From Schistocephalus solidus (taxonomy: Eukaryota > Platyhelminthes > Cestoda > Diphyllobothriidea > Diphyllobothriidae), in contig WEDG01000884.1 in the NCBI GenBank assembly GCA_017591395.1, positions 62,001 through 126,000 on the forward strand: DNA of 64,000 nt, given 5' to 3'. The position numbers were made by a program, and so were the translations under genes. The notes under the pieces are model-generated. The model was not told the origin of the DNA and did no database searches. It saw only the letters and a list, made by a program, of their open reading frames with translations. Below are positions 36,890-49,184 of the stretch, piece after piece (the stretch's first letter is position 1; each line of letters begins with the position of its first letter).

Positions 36890-38415
36890 AATGGCACCTC
36901 AGTGACTGAATCAGCTGAAGAACCCTGTAGTTGTTTGTCCACATGGTCCTAGCAAGGTCCTACAACAATTTTTCCTTTCGCCAACTCCGGAAAAAGACAA
37001 TAAAGTCGGCGATGGATGACTGGAAGGAACAGTACACTGAAATATTGACCTCCATGGAGCATGCCTCAAACTTTACGGACAATCGAAAACTGCATCAAAG
37101 TCTCCGCCAAGTTAGTGGTAAGCCCTTTCCACCCAATGGCTGATCGCGATGGCGGTTTCATTGTTGATCACTCGACCAAAGTCGGTAGATGGCGTGAGCA
37201 CTTCGAACACCTTCACAACTTCGCCGACCTATCCAGCACATCCTCGTTCTCTGCAGCGGAGTTTTAACCCTCTCCAACATATGCAATGCCGTGTGACCCC
37301 TTCTGAAGAAGTCGCCGATACCAGAGAGGAAGATATTTCCTTCGAAATCTACATGTCTTTTGCCGATACTCTGGCACCCAGGAACCATGAGGTGAGTAAA
37401 CAAGCGCGGAGAGATGAGGTCTTCCCTAAGACGGGGTCCGCGACATCTTTCTGTCTGTTTTAAGGAAGGAAAATAATACAAGACGTGTGAACTGCCGCAA
37501 AATGACCCTAACCGCCATTGCTGCGGAATTCTTTCCTGTTTTCCTCTTCAGGTAATTCCGGGCGTTGCATGGCTCCAGAACGAGGCCCAGCTAAACCAAA
37601 TCCCATGTAAGGCGTGGATGTGCGGACAAAATATTCACACTGAGGCGCATTATGGGATTCCGTCCTAGCTACAAACAACCGGCGGCTATCTGCTTTCTTG
37701 ACTTTGTCGCTCCATTTGACTACGTCCATTGTGAGTCCCTGGGGTGGATACTAGAACTACAAAGTCAAACAAAAAAAATCGTCGTAATGATCAAGGTCTA
37801 ATATTAATCCAATACAAGCCTTAGAAAGGGTCTATGGGCGCGAACCAATGTCTCTATCGCCACGAAGATTCGCCTGTAACATGCAGCGCCCGATCAGTCC
37901 TTATTTACTGTTGTGAATGCTGGGTTGTTCAGGTGGAATATGGGTGAAAACGGAAATTATTTGACAGCCACTGCTTGAAAAGAATGGCGCAAGTGACGTA
38001 CATCGGTTTCGTCCCAAATAAGACGATCCGCACTCACCGCTACAACATCATAAGGATATCCGAGGGCATCCAAGAAGGAGTACTAGGGTGATTTGGACAC
38101 GTACTTCGTTGTCCAGCACAGGGGGGTCAGTGTTGCTTCCCTTGAGCCGGCACTGATACTTAGAGACGTCGAAGTTGAGGGGGTTAACTCAGAACCCCGT
38201 TCGACACAGTTCGCCAAGACCTGGAAGGGATTCTTGGCACACACGTTCGGACTTCGGTCTCGATCGCAGTGGCATAGCTGTCCAGATCTGTTGGTGATTG
38301 TTACGCGTGGAGAGGTACGACCCATAACATCATCGACACTAGCTGGATCAGGCACAATCGAAACCGGACCAAGTACAAATAAGTGCAAGAAAGTCCCGGT
38401 ACCCTCGTGACCAAT
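36890..38415 (+). mobile_element. LINE fragment (RTE-like), internally deleted
   Basis: Plus-strand remains of a LINE ORF2. Near 36960-37270 lies the linker between endonuclease and RT (MDDWKEQYTEILTS, DGGFIVDHSTKVGRWREHFE). Around 37330-37440 are degraded RT fingers with SFADTLAPRN and ARRDEVFP. RT block A is at 37660-37740 (SYKQPAAICFLDFVAPFDYV). Then, after a deletion, comes the C-terminal part at 37800-38400 (QFAKTWKGF region in one frame; a QxxTWxxTVRxxMxxVLG-type segment in another). The catalytic YADD block is lost. Frames change several times, so it is inactive. Confidence 0.75.
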
Positions 38416-39475
38416 TATGCCTACTCTGGATTAGTCATTACTTGTATTTTCATTTTTCGACTAATTACAATGATTGATTACGTATTTATAGAAAAATAGG
38501 AGTAATCTGTATGACGTATTAGGAGTTTTTCACTATTTCCTTTAATAATGTTCCATATTTCTTTTAAAAGTGCGCGTAAAATGTCACAAGACAAATTAAC
38601 AGAGGCTTGACACGACATTGAGTTTTCGTGACATGTATCGGAGGCACATTTATGAACATGTCATTGTTTTGTGTGGAAATAATTAGAATTACATTTTTCG
38701 CCTAAACTTTGGTAGTATAAAATAAATAAATTTTACTGGATGATTGGCTCCATCTTCGCAAAAGGTTATTTCGCTTTCGAGGCCTTCTATTAATAACCCT
38801 GATTCTATATTTTTTTCTTTCAATAAACGAAATCTAATTCAACGAGTCATCCAGGTGAAATAATGTCTGAAGTTGAACCAACATCACGAAACCGAAACGT
38901 TAATGGGAGACATGACACCCTTTGAAAATGCCCACATTCTTTCAACATTCCGATAGGATTTTGGTGGCCATTATACGATTATAACGACAATGGTTGGAAA
39001 AACACTGCTCCCTGGATCTAAGGCTCACAAAATTGGCTGCTGAAACGCATTTAAATAAATGATACTACAAGAGAGAGACTAGGATTAAATGATGAATTTC
39101 CTCCGTGGTGGAGTGGGGATTTGTAAAAATTAGCCTAGTGCCCATCAAAACAAAGGAAAAATTGATACTCGAAAGCGCTCTGTGTTTATAAGAAACTGAA
39201 GGAGTAGAAGTACTTTATCAAGAAAGTTTCTTTGGAAAAATAGTCTAAAATTTAAAGAAAATTTCTTAACCTAGTCTTATGCTCCCATTCTAATATTGGC
39301 ACACTACAATCTCCGACAATTAGGCGGACAGAGCCTTTAACAATAATACCGCTATCGTCCAACTGCACATTGAACCTGGCTTTCTAGCGTGATCCATGTT
39401 AATCGTTCGACAGAGGCTTTGGTGGAGGCTCGGCGCTAAGAAGCTGAGTTTATCGACAAAAGATGTATGAACAAC
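38416..39475. other. AT-rich non-coding DNA
   Basis: No gene or clear repeat identified. Confidence 0.45.
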
Positions 39476-39479
39476 CGTC

Positions 39480-40170
39480 ACCTGTCGAATTTTGAGTTAA
39501 CTAATGAGAGAGCGGTTGATTCTGAACGGCCACCTGGAGCAGAGACTACTCTCGGAAAGTCAATGTGACTTCAAACGACACCGCGGATCAATCGACATGA
39601 TTTTCGCCAATCGCCCGCTACAGAGAAGTGCCAGGAGATACGAACACACCTATACACGACCTTGGTGGATCTGACGAAAGCCATTGACACGCTGAATCGC
39701 GCCGGACTGAGGAAAATCCTGCAAAAATTCGGCTGTCCTGAGCGGTTCACGCACATGTTACGTCAGCTACACGACGGAATGATGGCACGCGTCACTGACA
39801 ACGGGATGATTTCCGAAGCATCCGCAGTAACCAACGGAGTGAAGCAGGGCTGCGCACTCACTACCAACCTCTTCAGTCTTTTGCTCTTTGCCATGCCGAT
39901 GGATGCCTACCGTGATGAGCGCCCTGGGATTCGCATCGCATACAGTGGTGAGGAACTGCTGAATACCCGGCGTAGCAGGCCGCAGGGGAGGGAGGGGCAA
40001 CTCAGAACCTGGCTCGAGACAGTTCGTCGAGACATGGAAGTGGTTCTTGGATCTGCGTATGCGGTCTCCGTCGCCTGCGAAAAGAAAGGATTGCGCTGTC
40101 CAGGTATACTGGACATCTTCAAGCATGGAGAGGTACAATTCATGGGATCAGCGAGGCCGAAGAGATAAGG
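39480..40170 (+). mobile_element. LINE RT fragment fused in frame to its C-terminal tail
   Basis: The plus-strand frame 39662-40168 is open for 168 codons. It begins with RT block A (VDLTKAIDTLNRAGLRKILQ), then GCPERFTHMLRQLHDGMMAR and VTNGVKQGCALTTNLFSLLL, and continues to RPGIRIAY. Directly after that, where the YADD catalytic block should come, it continues with GQLRTWLETVRRDMEVVLGS, which belongs near the C-terminus of these proteins. An in-frame deletion has therefore joined the two parts. Upstream (39480-39660) weaker sequence shows the preceding SECGF-type region in other frames. This copy cannot be an active RT because the catalytic aspartates are gone. Confidence 0.8.
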
Positions 40171-40319
40171 CCAGTTTGCAGCCTGTTAGACACAAGTATA
40201 TACTAGTATGCCATATACAAGCACACCGTAGCTCGTAGATGTAAAACCCAGGGTCGAAACAACACAATAAACATCAGCAGTGCTTATCCCATGCTCTCGG
40301 CCCAATCCAACATCGTGCG

Positions 40320-41060
40320 AGATTGACTCTTCTCAAGCTGGCAACCTCGAATACTCGTTCTATTTTAGATAATCCACGGAGCACTGGCCGGAAAGGTGGA
40401 ACGTGTTCGATAACTGGCATGATACAATTAAGATATCGCTGCCCCTCGGAGAAACCCGATCGTCGGAATAAAACCAACTGGAGGTGGGTGTGGGCTACAA
40501 CATCTAGAGCGGCCACCATAGGCAGAGCGACGAAATTCTTGCGTCACCTTTACCATCCGGAACGACATTGTGGGACGACTGTTCTGTCCTCCGCATGGCA
40601 CTAACAATCGTCTCATGAGTCGGCACCTGTCTCTCCGGGAAACCTAATTCACCACCGTTGTCAGCGCCTAATGACCGGTTCTGATTAAGTGAGGGAGATG
40701 TTCGATGAAGACCTGCACGCCCCCCACGGGCTGAGACGATAGACAATAAGCTGGTTGTCCTTAATGAGTTAAATACCGGCGTTGGGACAGACAACGCTGC
40801 CAGGGAGATAATACCGAGTCCGACGAAATGGTCGGCTGCATCGACAACGGTAAGCGTGTTTTTCGGCTCCTACATGCGAAAAATATGGCACTTTAACGCA
40901 TGTGGGATCCAAGCAGCCCACCCTCGTTATGCGAAAACCTAGTGTATTGGGTGGGGAGCAGGTCATTCGTGGCAAGCGTAAACGAAATGGTTAGCTCTGT
41001 CAGCCACCACACCCGATATCAGCATCACTTGGTGGACATTCGACTGATGCTCAGGGTATA
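40320..41060 (+). mobile_element. LINE endonuclease (APE-type) domain fragment
   Basis: The decayed plus-strand translation follows the N-terminal half of a LINE ORF2. LLSSWQPRILVLF-like and YN.DIAAPRRNPIVG match the 'DIAALSETR' block of these endonucleases. Then come a GGGCGLQHL/SGHHRQSDE segment and ERRNSCVTFTIRNDIVGRL (near 40510-40580), followed by NNRLMSRHLSL, EMFDEDLHAPP and, near 41030, a degraded DHRLM-type end (DIRLMLRV). It lies downstream of the RT fragment, which is the wrong order for one element, so it is a separate insertion or a rearrangement. Confidence 0.72.
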
Positions 41061-41089
41061 GAAGAATGATGTCAACTCATGGTTCCTGT

Positions 41090-41300
41090 CTCCACGGCCA
41101 TCCGTGCGTGCTCTTCACTATAAACAAGTTGATTCGCTTGAATCTACCACAGTGCGCTCAAAGTCCTGGCTTGGGCGGCTTTCAGCTGACGATACAATGC
41201 AGATATTGCGGTCGATCCTGGGGATTTATGCATGGTGACCGACTATTGAAGAGTCATGCTCAATGGCTCCTTCTTAAAGAGGCCACTCGGGCAATTAAGC
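41090..41300 (-). repeat. Dispersed repeat family B, reverse copy
   Basis: Reverse-strand match to 62555-62740: CACTATAAACAAGTTGATTC, CTGGCTTGGGCGGC and the CTCAATGGCTCCTTCTTAAA block appear in reversed order. Partial pieces of the same family recur at about 41505-41540 (TCACTATAAACAATCTG) and 41740-41850. Confidence 0.6.
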
Positions 41301-43125
41301 CCGTGATAAACGAATTTTCCGCTCCTTTTTAGAGCTTGGTGTTGTGCGGGGAAGAGGTCGTGTGAAGCACACGTCGACAGGTTCCCGTAGTTCGGTCAGT
41401 CACTTGTACCAAATCATTCCACTAAACGGGTGAACGGCTCTGAAGGGTTGACTGAGGTCTGGGAGAGGAGAGATTATCTGAGGATTGCGTCTCTACGGTA
41501 CTCGGCACGCATTCCTCACTATAAACAATCTGGGGTTGTTAAGAAAAGACGAAGTCTGTTCGAGAACCGGAACAATTTGTTTATTATTCTGACCTTTCAA
41601 ACTCCTGCAGGAGGCCATCATCGGAGATAGCAGCAGCAAAAAAGAGCGACACTTATAGGGGTTACAAACATATAAATGATCACTGACTCAAACAGACTTC
41701 GCCTTTGCTCATGCAATCTTCTGGGACTCGAACCTTCACATGGTGCGCTAAATGGCGTGGCTCAGAAGGCTGCCAGTGGATGAGATAACTTGGTCCCCCA
41801 TTAGAACGGAGGGTCAATGCAATGGTTACTTCTTAATGTAGCTACTATTACACTCCAAATGAATTGGGACCTCAGGTGTCCCTTGCTGTTTGTGTGAAAT
41901 TCTAGTGCATTGTTCGAGGATCAGGTGTTTGGCATGCGTAGATGGGCTATTGCGCCCAAACAAAACTCCGATCGTCTGGACTCTGTCTTGGCACCAGGCT
42001 CACGTGGGTAAGCGAGAGTGCGACAGATGCTTCACTTGTATACTATTTCTACTGACAAGTTTACACACAAGTCTCCTCGTCTGTGCACAATTTCCTGTGG
42101 AGTACACGCAGGATATGGTCGTTCGGAACGGTCAAACTGTCAAATCCATCTTGTCTGTGAAAGGATAACCGATTTAAAAGTGCATAGACACGAGAACTAC
42201 ATCGCTGACGTTTGCATAATGGCTTAACTAGTTGACTGAACAAATGGGAATGGATGAGATCACATTCAGAACCCGAAGCTCGTCAATACTAATGTTGGTC
42301 CTTAATAAGGGAGATAGTGGGGGATTTGGAGAATACCGTGACAGAACACAGTATGATTTTGGCTTGTATTCATCATTATCATTTTCAGGTGGTTCCTAAT
42401 TGTTTATGGTACCAAAAGGAGTTTCAACTAAATCGTGTTCCGAATAGGACGCAGATGTTGCAACAAAGTAATAGCCCTATGGCACATTCTCAAATTTCGC
42501 TATAGCCATTAGTAGGCGACAGTAGTATGTACTGCTGACTTTGGTTTGATTTTATATTTGATGTAGTGGGAGTCCTGGTGACAGAAAATGCATCAAAAAG
42601 ATCAGCAGACAAAAATTTTCATAGTACTGATTGGTTTTCATTACCCACCCAATACCAGCGTTCGTGTTCGCGATCTTTGTAACCGTCCCTTTGTGTTTGG
42701 TTTTCGGTAGAAATGCAGCTCATCGCTCGGCCCACTTAACACAATCTGTTATTGGAATTCGGGAAATTGTTTAACCACGCCTGGTGGGGTAAATCTTTCA
42801 CCACGTCACCGTCGGATCGACATCGTCGACTAAGCCCCTCGTAGTATCCTGTGCCGACGGAATATACTCTTATTGTGACTCCTTGCTATGGGGTTGTAAC
42901 GGCATAGGGTTGGATAACTCGATTAAATTACCTGCACAACCAATTTTGAAATTTTTTGCGCACCTGTGCAGGCTGTATTGATTTGGAGCAATTGCCCCAG
43001 CGCACAATATGATGCTTAGACAACTTGCCTGGTTGGTGAAGACCAACTAGAAACTGCATGAGAAATTAATGGATTTGATGGCTATGAGGCAGCCAGCATC
43101 TACCTACTTATCGGCTGGCTAGCCA
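41301..43125. other. Non-coding DNA with family B scraps
   Basis: Besides the short family B matches near 41510 and 41740-41850, I see no gene. A plus frame of 92 codons at 41890-42168 has no features I trust. Confidence 0.4.
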
Positions 43126-43129
43126 GTAA

Positions 43130-43591
43130 AACCGGTTACTCGTTTTATTAGCAAATGGGACGATTTCAATGAAAGTAACCAAAGACTTCACGACCCTGAT
43201 TATTTGAGTCAACTGGTACGGATAAAATGGTGTTAACCAAATAGTTTCAGACTGCTTTTTGGCATGCTTTGGAGGACGGAACACGGAGGATTTTATCAGG
43301 ATGGTTTATTATGCCCTCTTTGATGGTGGGTTAGCCGTTAATGATAACTTCAAACGCAAGAAGGCAAAGGAAGGCCTGTGCGATTCACAGGTGTATGATC
43401 CGATTAAATGTACGTTATGGACCACAATCATAAACTGTCAAGTAGAGGTGTACGCTCTGTGGAACAAGGGCAGTATGGTGGATGTTTACGAACTAGGGGC
43501 TGCATTTACACGGCGCCTAAAGACGTCCCTGGATGCAGGTCGAAAGCATCGCAATAAGGCAGACTCCAAATTTTATGATACTGACGGTTAG
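43130..43591 (+). pseudogene. DUF4806-like ORF, frameshifted
   Basis: The open part 43232-43591 reads NQIVSDCFLACFGGRNTEDF, then RMVYYALFDGGLAVNDNFKR and KAKEGLCDSQVYDPIK, and ends with a helical Lys/Arg-rich tail. Just upstream in another frame, 43135-43235 reads KPVTRFISKWDDFNESNQRL, then HDPDYLSQLVRIKW. The order (F..RL.D..Y...LV, a GG turn, ..LF...LA..N, K..L....VYD.I) recalls the DUF4806 domain, found in many invertebrate and transposon-linked proteins. A frameshift near 43232 and the absence of a start suggest a broken copy. The family call rests on pattern memory only. Confidence 0.4.
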
Positions 43592-44610
43592 TCTTTATTG
43601 TATCCTTACATAATTCTTCCACTTAGAACCCATGTACGGCCCTTCACGACCGTCCGGAAGCCCACGGCAAAGGACAGAGGAGCAATAGAATGATCCCCGT
43701 TTGTATTTCTTATTTTTGTAAATATAAAATCTAAAAAACTGATTCATTGGGGGGAAGGGCGCAGGCAAGCAGCGGAATGCGAGGGTGACGACATACGTGC
43801 TTAGCCAGGCTTTTTTACAGCTGCGGCCATAAAGCGCCCTATTGCAACTTTTCGCCATTGTTTCCATCGCGACCAAATGAACAAAATGCGCTTTAAATCG
43901 GGCCTATTTATCGCAAATTTTCCAGATCGTGTCTCTGTCGCCCCGCTATGGAAGTGCGACTAGGAAATATGCCGACTGAAACGAACTTTTAGACAGATTT
44001 AACAGGTTTTGCACTTCCTTTGTAATAAATTGACCTATCATAATCACGGCACCAAAAGCATAAAGAAATTTTGTAATCATTATGGGTATAAATACGTGTT
44101 TACCTGGGACATGGTAACCACCAGAAAACGTAGCTTATATAGCTTACGTAATATTTTGTCTACTCCGCCTTTATTTCAGTCTAGTAAATAACCACAAACA
44201 AACATTGTAGTCTCTTAATTTATCAATTTTCATGGGCCTTCATGCCGGCATGTACGCCTATCAGAGATTGCCTTTTATTTTAGTTCTTCACCTTCCGAAA
44301 ATTCTTTATCATTGTTTTCATGGGATATATTCAGATCTCTCTGTTCAGATCTCTGAAAAACATTATTGATCTGGGCGCCGGGCACTGCAATCCACCAATT
44401 TGTAATGAACAAATGGTTTTCCAATTTTTAAGGAATTGTTAATTTTTTGAATTCCAAGCTATAAGTCAGAGAACAGTTTGTTTGTGTCCATGGTTTCCAA
44501 ACAATATTTTTTATTAGACGTCTCTATAAACTCGCTTTATACAAATCGCCAGTTCGAACGCTGATTTTGACGAGGTCTTCTCTATGCTTGACATCATGGA
44601 GGTGCAGGGT
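43592..44610. other. Non-coding DNA
   Basis: No gene seen. A short direct repeat (TTCAGATCTCTCTG) lies at 44330-44355. Confidence 0.45.
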
Positions 44611-44616
44611 CAGTGA

Positions 44617-45070
44617 CTTGTGCGCCAAATATTTTTGGTTGCAGTTGACTTATGCTACAGCTACCGCATTCTCTCTCTCTCTCTCTCCCTTAATCCCATC
44701 TGTGTCCAGTGTCAGGACAGAGTCAAGAAAATGGGAAGCTGGGTCAGGCACAGGTGTCTGATTCCAAACTTGGATCAGATCCCACGAAGAAGCAGTGCCC
44801 TAAAGGTTACATTAAGAGGGAGTCATCCTAAACGGTCAGTTGTCAGGTGAGGGGAATGGGTTCAGCTTCTCATTTCCCTAATAACCACATCTTGGCGTAC
44901 CAGGTACACAATTTGCCCCTCACGCTCACACGCAAGTTCCAGGAGTTCAAATAAAATGTGGTTTAGTGACTCAAATCAGACTTTATGATCGTGCCCCGAG
45001 GTCACTTTCAGAAAGAACCATTGCAGCCTGAGTCTTAGACCAATGTTAAGGTCAAGGTGTGCAGGTTGAT
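44617..45070 (+). repeat. Dispersed repeat family B, forward copy with CT microsatellite
   Basis: Matches 62340-62600 in order: GACTTGTGCGCCAAAT, a pure (CT)n run at 44671-44690, GACAGAGTCAAG, GATCCCACGAAG and GTTACATTAAGAGGGAGTCA. A second partial match follows at 44985-45060 (GAACCATTGCAGCCTGAGTC). No ORF. Confidence 0.65.
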
Positions 45071-45189
45071 TATCGAAAACTAAGTGAAATCTCAAATTTG
45101 AATGTATCTCTTCCTTTCTTGCTGACGTCATTTGATAACTTGTTGATAAAAATGTTGCATTTAAAACCCTAAATAAACTTCGCATACCT

Positions 45190-46078
45190 GTGGTGTTTGT
45201 CTATAACAATAGGCGGAACTATGCAGTTTCATACTGCGTACAAGAAGGACCAGTGAGGAGGATGATTCCTACCAAATACATTCTCAATGGGTAGCCCCTT
45301 TCAATTGTTGAGGAACAGAAGGACCTCGGTGTTCTAATAAACTCCTCACTTAAAACATCTTCACAGTGTTTAAAGGCAGCTAAACGCGCTACACAGGTCT
45401 TATTTGCGCTCAGACGTGGATTTGTGCAGATTGATAAGGAACTCTTCTGAAAAACCTACGGGGTATTTGTTCGATCTCACTTGGAATATGCCATCCAGGC
45501 CTGGCGTCCGTGGTTTAAGAAGGATTATCTACAGCTGGAACGAGTGCAGGCGAGGGCTACGAAGATGGTCAAGAATCTAAGTCATCTGCCCTACGAAGCC
45601 AGACTGGTTGAACTTGATTTGTTTCCTCTAAATTACAGGCAACTACGCGGTGACCTCATCCAAACCTACCGGATTGTCAGAGGCCGCGATTGTGCCCTAG
45701 AATTCGCTGACTTTTCGAATTGGCTGGGACGGAACATCTGCGGGGTCATCCCTTTAAACTGCAGAGGAAGTTTGTCCACACGGAAGTCCGTCGGAACGCC
45801 TTTTCGCAGAGATTCGTTGGAGCATGGAACGGACTCCCTGACGAGGTTGTTCTTTCAGAAACTGTTGACACATTTAAATTCAAACTAGATACTCATTTTC
45901 TGAGAAACTATTGTCAATATAATGAAGATTGTGTAAACAGTGGCAGGTTGCGCCTGGCCCACACATATCGATGACCCTACATTTTCATTTGTCAGATATA
46001 TCACTGTAAACGTTTGTACTTTTGACATTTTTGCATGTGAATAGGGAGCTCAAGGGCGAAAGCCTACTTCCCTCAATA
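45190..46078 (+). mobile_element. CR1-like LINE, 3' end (RT C-terminus and 3' UTR)
   Basis: The plus strand shows the post-RT region of a CR1-like LINE. EEQKDLGVLINSSLKTSSQC lies near 45310-45360, then AAKRATQVLFALRRGF. The frame 45481-45888 continues with HLEYAIQAWRPW, QLERVQARATKMVKNLSHLP, YEARLVELDLFPLNYRQLRG and DLIQTYRIVRG. A shift near 45720 continues the tail (NAFSQRFVGAWNGLPDEVVL) to 45974. The 3' UTR ends at about 46075 with AATAGGGAGCTCAAGGGCG, similar to the end of the LINE at 60520-60560. The 5' part is missing, as is usual for such copies. Confidence 0.85.
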
Positions 46079-46082
46079 GAGT

Positions 46083-46345
46083 GACTTAATAACAATTTCG
46101 TACGCGAATTGGATACGACCATGCGAAAGGTTGGTCGTTAATCGGATTCTACTGTTACCGCCTAATTCTAACGCGAATCGGATCCAAAAAATTCGTTTCT
46201 CATTTTTCAACCGCACAGCAGAACCCCTTTCTCCTTCTGTAGACCCCCCCAAAACTAGGTAAACGCTTTAAAAATGACCCCCATTACATTCTGATACAAT
46301 TTTTACCAATGATAAGGTGATTCTCGTAAGACTGAGCAAGTAAGT
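46083..46345 (+). repeat. Left terminal inverted repeat of the DNA transposon
   Basis: Aligns to the reverse complement of 49185-49407. It contains the motif pair TACGCGAATTGGATAC (46101-46116) and ACGCGAATCGGATCC (46171-46185). It is about 40 bp longer than its partner because of a small insertion between the motifs. Confidence 0.85.
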
Positions 46346-46944
46346 CTGGTATATTATATTTAAAAAAAGTGTTAAAAATGGAGGTTTACAAAAATAAGTC
46401 TGAAATCTGTCCGTAATTGAAGTCGCTGGACTAATCCTGTATCTAGGGACCCGGCAATCCGTCCGCCGGTTCATTGGATCTCCTCAAATAAAATGCAAAG
46501 GCAGTGAATTTATTATGTGCGTGAGTACACAATGGAATATGAAATGCTAATGATAAAAGCATCAAAATCAGCTTCATATTTAATGCAGGCAAGTGCTGCA
46601 GACAATGTTACCAAATTTGACTAACCATCAAGATTCTTGCCGAGGAGAGCCTTAAGGCCACTACTGTGCAGGTGATCGTATCCCTATTAGCAATGAAATA
46701 CGATTCGAAGCTCGATCGGTTGTACGTCAATCGGAGCTAAAATTTGATTGGTTTCTAGTGTACCTCGATGACGCGTCGCTAGGGGCGCAAAAAATTGCGC
46801 GCAGCGTTATTGGCAAATCGATTGGGCACTGAGCTGTCAATCCCGCGCGCGCCATGCCACATCATTTCCTGTGCTCTCATGCTGCGACGCGGTCGCTTAA
46901 CTGCCTGCACCCCTGTTCTGTCTGTACTGACCGTTTTTTGCAGA

Positions 46945-48775
46945 ATGTTTAGAGCAGTATCTAAGAGAACACTTAGGAGACGTGCTGAGAAAGGCTTTCT
47001 GGATGATTTATGTCAAATTGCCGAGAATGTGAGGGAAATGTATCCGTCTGATTCATCTTCATCGTCATGGCATCTGACCTTTTCCTCTAGTTCATCATAT
47101 AATAGGTTTATTGATTTGGCACTGCTTGGGAGCCGTCAAATCCTTAGAACACAGGAAAAAAACCTTAAACAAACTCCTCTTTTCATTAACCACTTTTGCT
47201 TTGGTTTGTTTGTTTGCTTAAAAAGCAGTATTCGAAATGAAGAGTTTGTTTTAAGTAAAAAACCCTGTTTTCCAAGGTTAAGAAAAAGCAAAATTTGAAG
47301 GTAAAACAGCTTTACAGAATAAGGAGGACTCGGACTCAGATATTTCCTCTGCTGATGTGGAAATAAGTTGGACGTCAGATATATCTGGCGTGGCTGCAAA
47401 GAACTCTTTCAAGCACACCTATATTTGAAGATGAACCAACGGTTCGAGAAGCTATGAGTTCCTGGGCATATACCATTGATTAATCTGAGCAGTCTTCTGA
47501 AGATTATCAGATGGCTGATCTCGGACCTTCCTGGAGACGCACGAACGCTGTTGGGTGGGGCAAGTGATATTTCAACGGTCACGGCAATTGACAGTAGTAA
47601 GTACGTTTATTGAGGACTTGTTAAACAGTTAACTAAGCAGTTTCGAGACCCTAATAGGCGTCTTATAGGCAGTAGTGTTGTAACGTATTTAGCTATTTAT
47701 GGGCTCCCTATACATAAGGAAACTAAGCGCCGGTTTTGGCCTATCCTAGGTAGAATTATGGAGCCCTTTGTTAGTGGAATATTCGTTGTGGGAAATTACT
47801 GTGGCTATGGAAAGCCTTCAGATGTACAACCGTTCTGTAGGCCCCTCGCTAAAGAATTAAAATCTTTGGCCAGAGATGGTCTGCGTGTCGAACATATCAA
47901 AAGGAACATTCGGTTTCGTTTAGCAGCTGTAAGTTGCGATGCTCCAGCGAGAGCTTTTGTTAACCAAATTAAGAATTTGAACGCCTATTATGGCTGTGAG
48001 AGGTGTTGCGTGAAAGGCGATTACGTAGATAAAGTATTATATGATAGCGTCCCAGAGGGTTTGTTGCAGGATGCCGATTTCCTCTCCGTCATAGATGACT
48101 GTCATCAAATCGGCACTTCACCATTGCTAGCACTGATTACTTTCTTTCCTTTAGCTCCTCTACATTTAGTTTACCTGGGTGTTATGTGACGGATTCTGAA
48201 CTTGTTTCTCAAAAGCTCAAGAGAAGCTCCTTTCCGGTTGTCACTTGAAGCGATAACTTCGGTGAATGATAGGTTAAAATCGTTTAATGTCTACCTGCCA
48301 TGGGAATTGTCACAGCGCGCAAGGTCTATTACTGATAAAGATACCTAGACGAGGCATGGCACTGCGTTAGTTTCTACTGTTCACTGGTATAGTCGTCTTT
48401 AAAGATATCCTTCCCAAAAGATATTGGAAGCACTTTTTACTATTTTTTAGTGCAATTCGCTGTCTTGTTCGTCCCCATGCGTGCAAAGAATGTGTGCTCT
48501 ACTGTAGGCAGCTGTTGATAATGTTTGTTGAAAAATAGTTGTCCTTATATGGCAAGTCGGAAATGGTGTACGATGTTCACAGCATTGTTCATCTACCAGA
48601 TGATGTCCACCGACATGGTCCTCTTAATAGTTTCTCGTCTTTTTCTTTTGAAAATTTTCTAAGAAAAATGATGCGCATGCTTAGGAAACCATCGCAGCCA
48701 CTTCAACAAGTTGTCCGTATGCTAGGAGAATTACAGGTAGAACGGCGGCCGTTAAGTTGACTTCTTTTTGGTAAG
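46945..48775 (+). pseudogene. Transposase (DUF1258 / Transposase_21-like), broken
   Basis: The coding pieces run in one direction. The N-terminus from the ATG at 46945 reads MFRAVSKRTLRRRAEKGFLD, then a Ser-rich stretch. Near 47470-47560 is LSSLLKIIRWLISDLPGDAR followed by TLLGG. The frame 47758-48189 has FVSGIFVVGNYCGYGKPSDV, LAAVSCDAPARAFVNQIKNL, AYYGCERCCVKGDYV and PLAPLHLVYLGVM. After a TGA at 48187 the same frame continues (RILNLFLKSSREAPFRLSLE) to a TAG near 48348. The last piece, 48539-48760, reads VYDVHSIVHLPDDVHRHGPL, then a SFSFENFLRKMMRMLRKPSQ block. CDAPAR, GCERC and LHLVYLGVM are hallmarks of a widespread animal transposase-like group. At least two stops and several shifts make it inactive. 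The family name is from memory. Confidence 0.78.
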
Positions 48776-49184
48776 AAATTTATTATTATTAACTTATTAA
48801 TGTGCACCGCAGACGTGTTCAATCTTTGAAATAATCCGCAAAAGGCCAATAAATTGCAACTGGAACGAGCTTCCAAAAATGCCTTTTAAAAGGCATATGA
48901 CCGACCGCAGAAGAGTGACTTAAAGGCAGCCCAGGGGCAGTGTGCTGACGGTTAGTAAATTTTAATTATCAACGTTGTATACAAAAATTTCCTATATAAA
49001 AGATGCTATTGTTTACTCATCATCACTAATTTCATTGCCTTTTCATTACAGGGTGGATACCCTATGAAACGGCTGATGGATTGCCGGGTCCGTCAACACA
49101 GGACTACTGATTAGGAGACAGTTGTAAGATTTATTTTTGAACACTTACGCTTTGCATATTTTTAAACAAAATATATTTTATTTG

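Noticed and set aside
37158..37481. 107-codon minus frame
   Set aside because: Antisense to the LINE linker/RT fragment on the plus strand.
39767..40138. 123-codon minus frame
   Set aside because: Antisense shadow of the plus-strand LINE RT frame, which has clear RT blocks.
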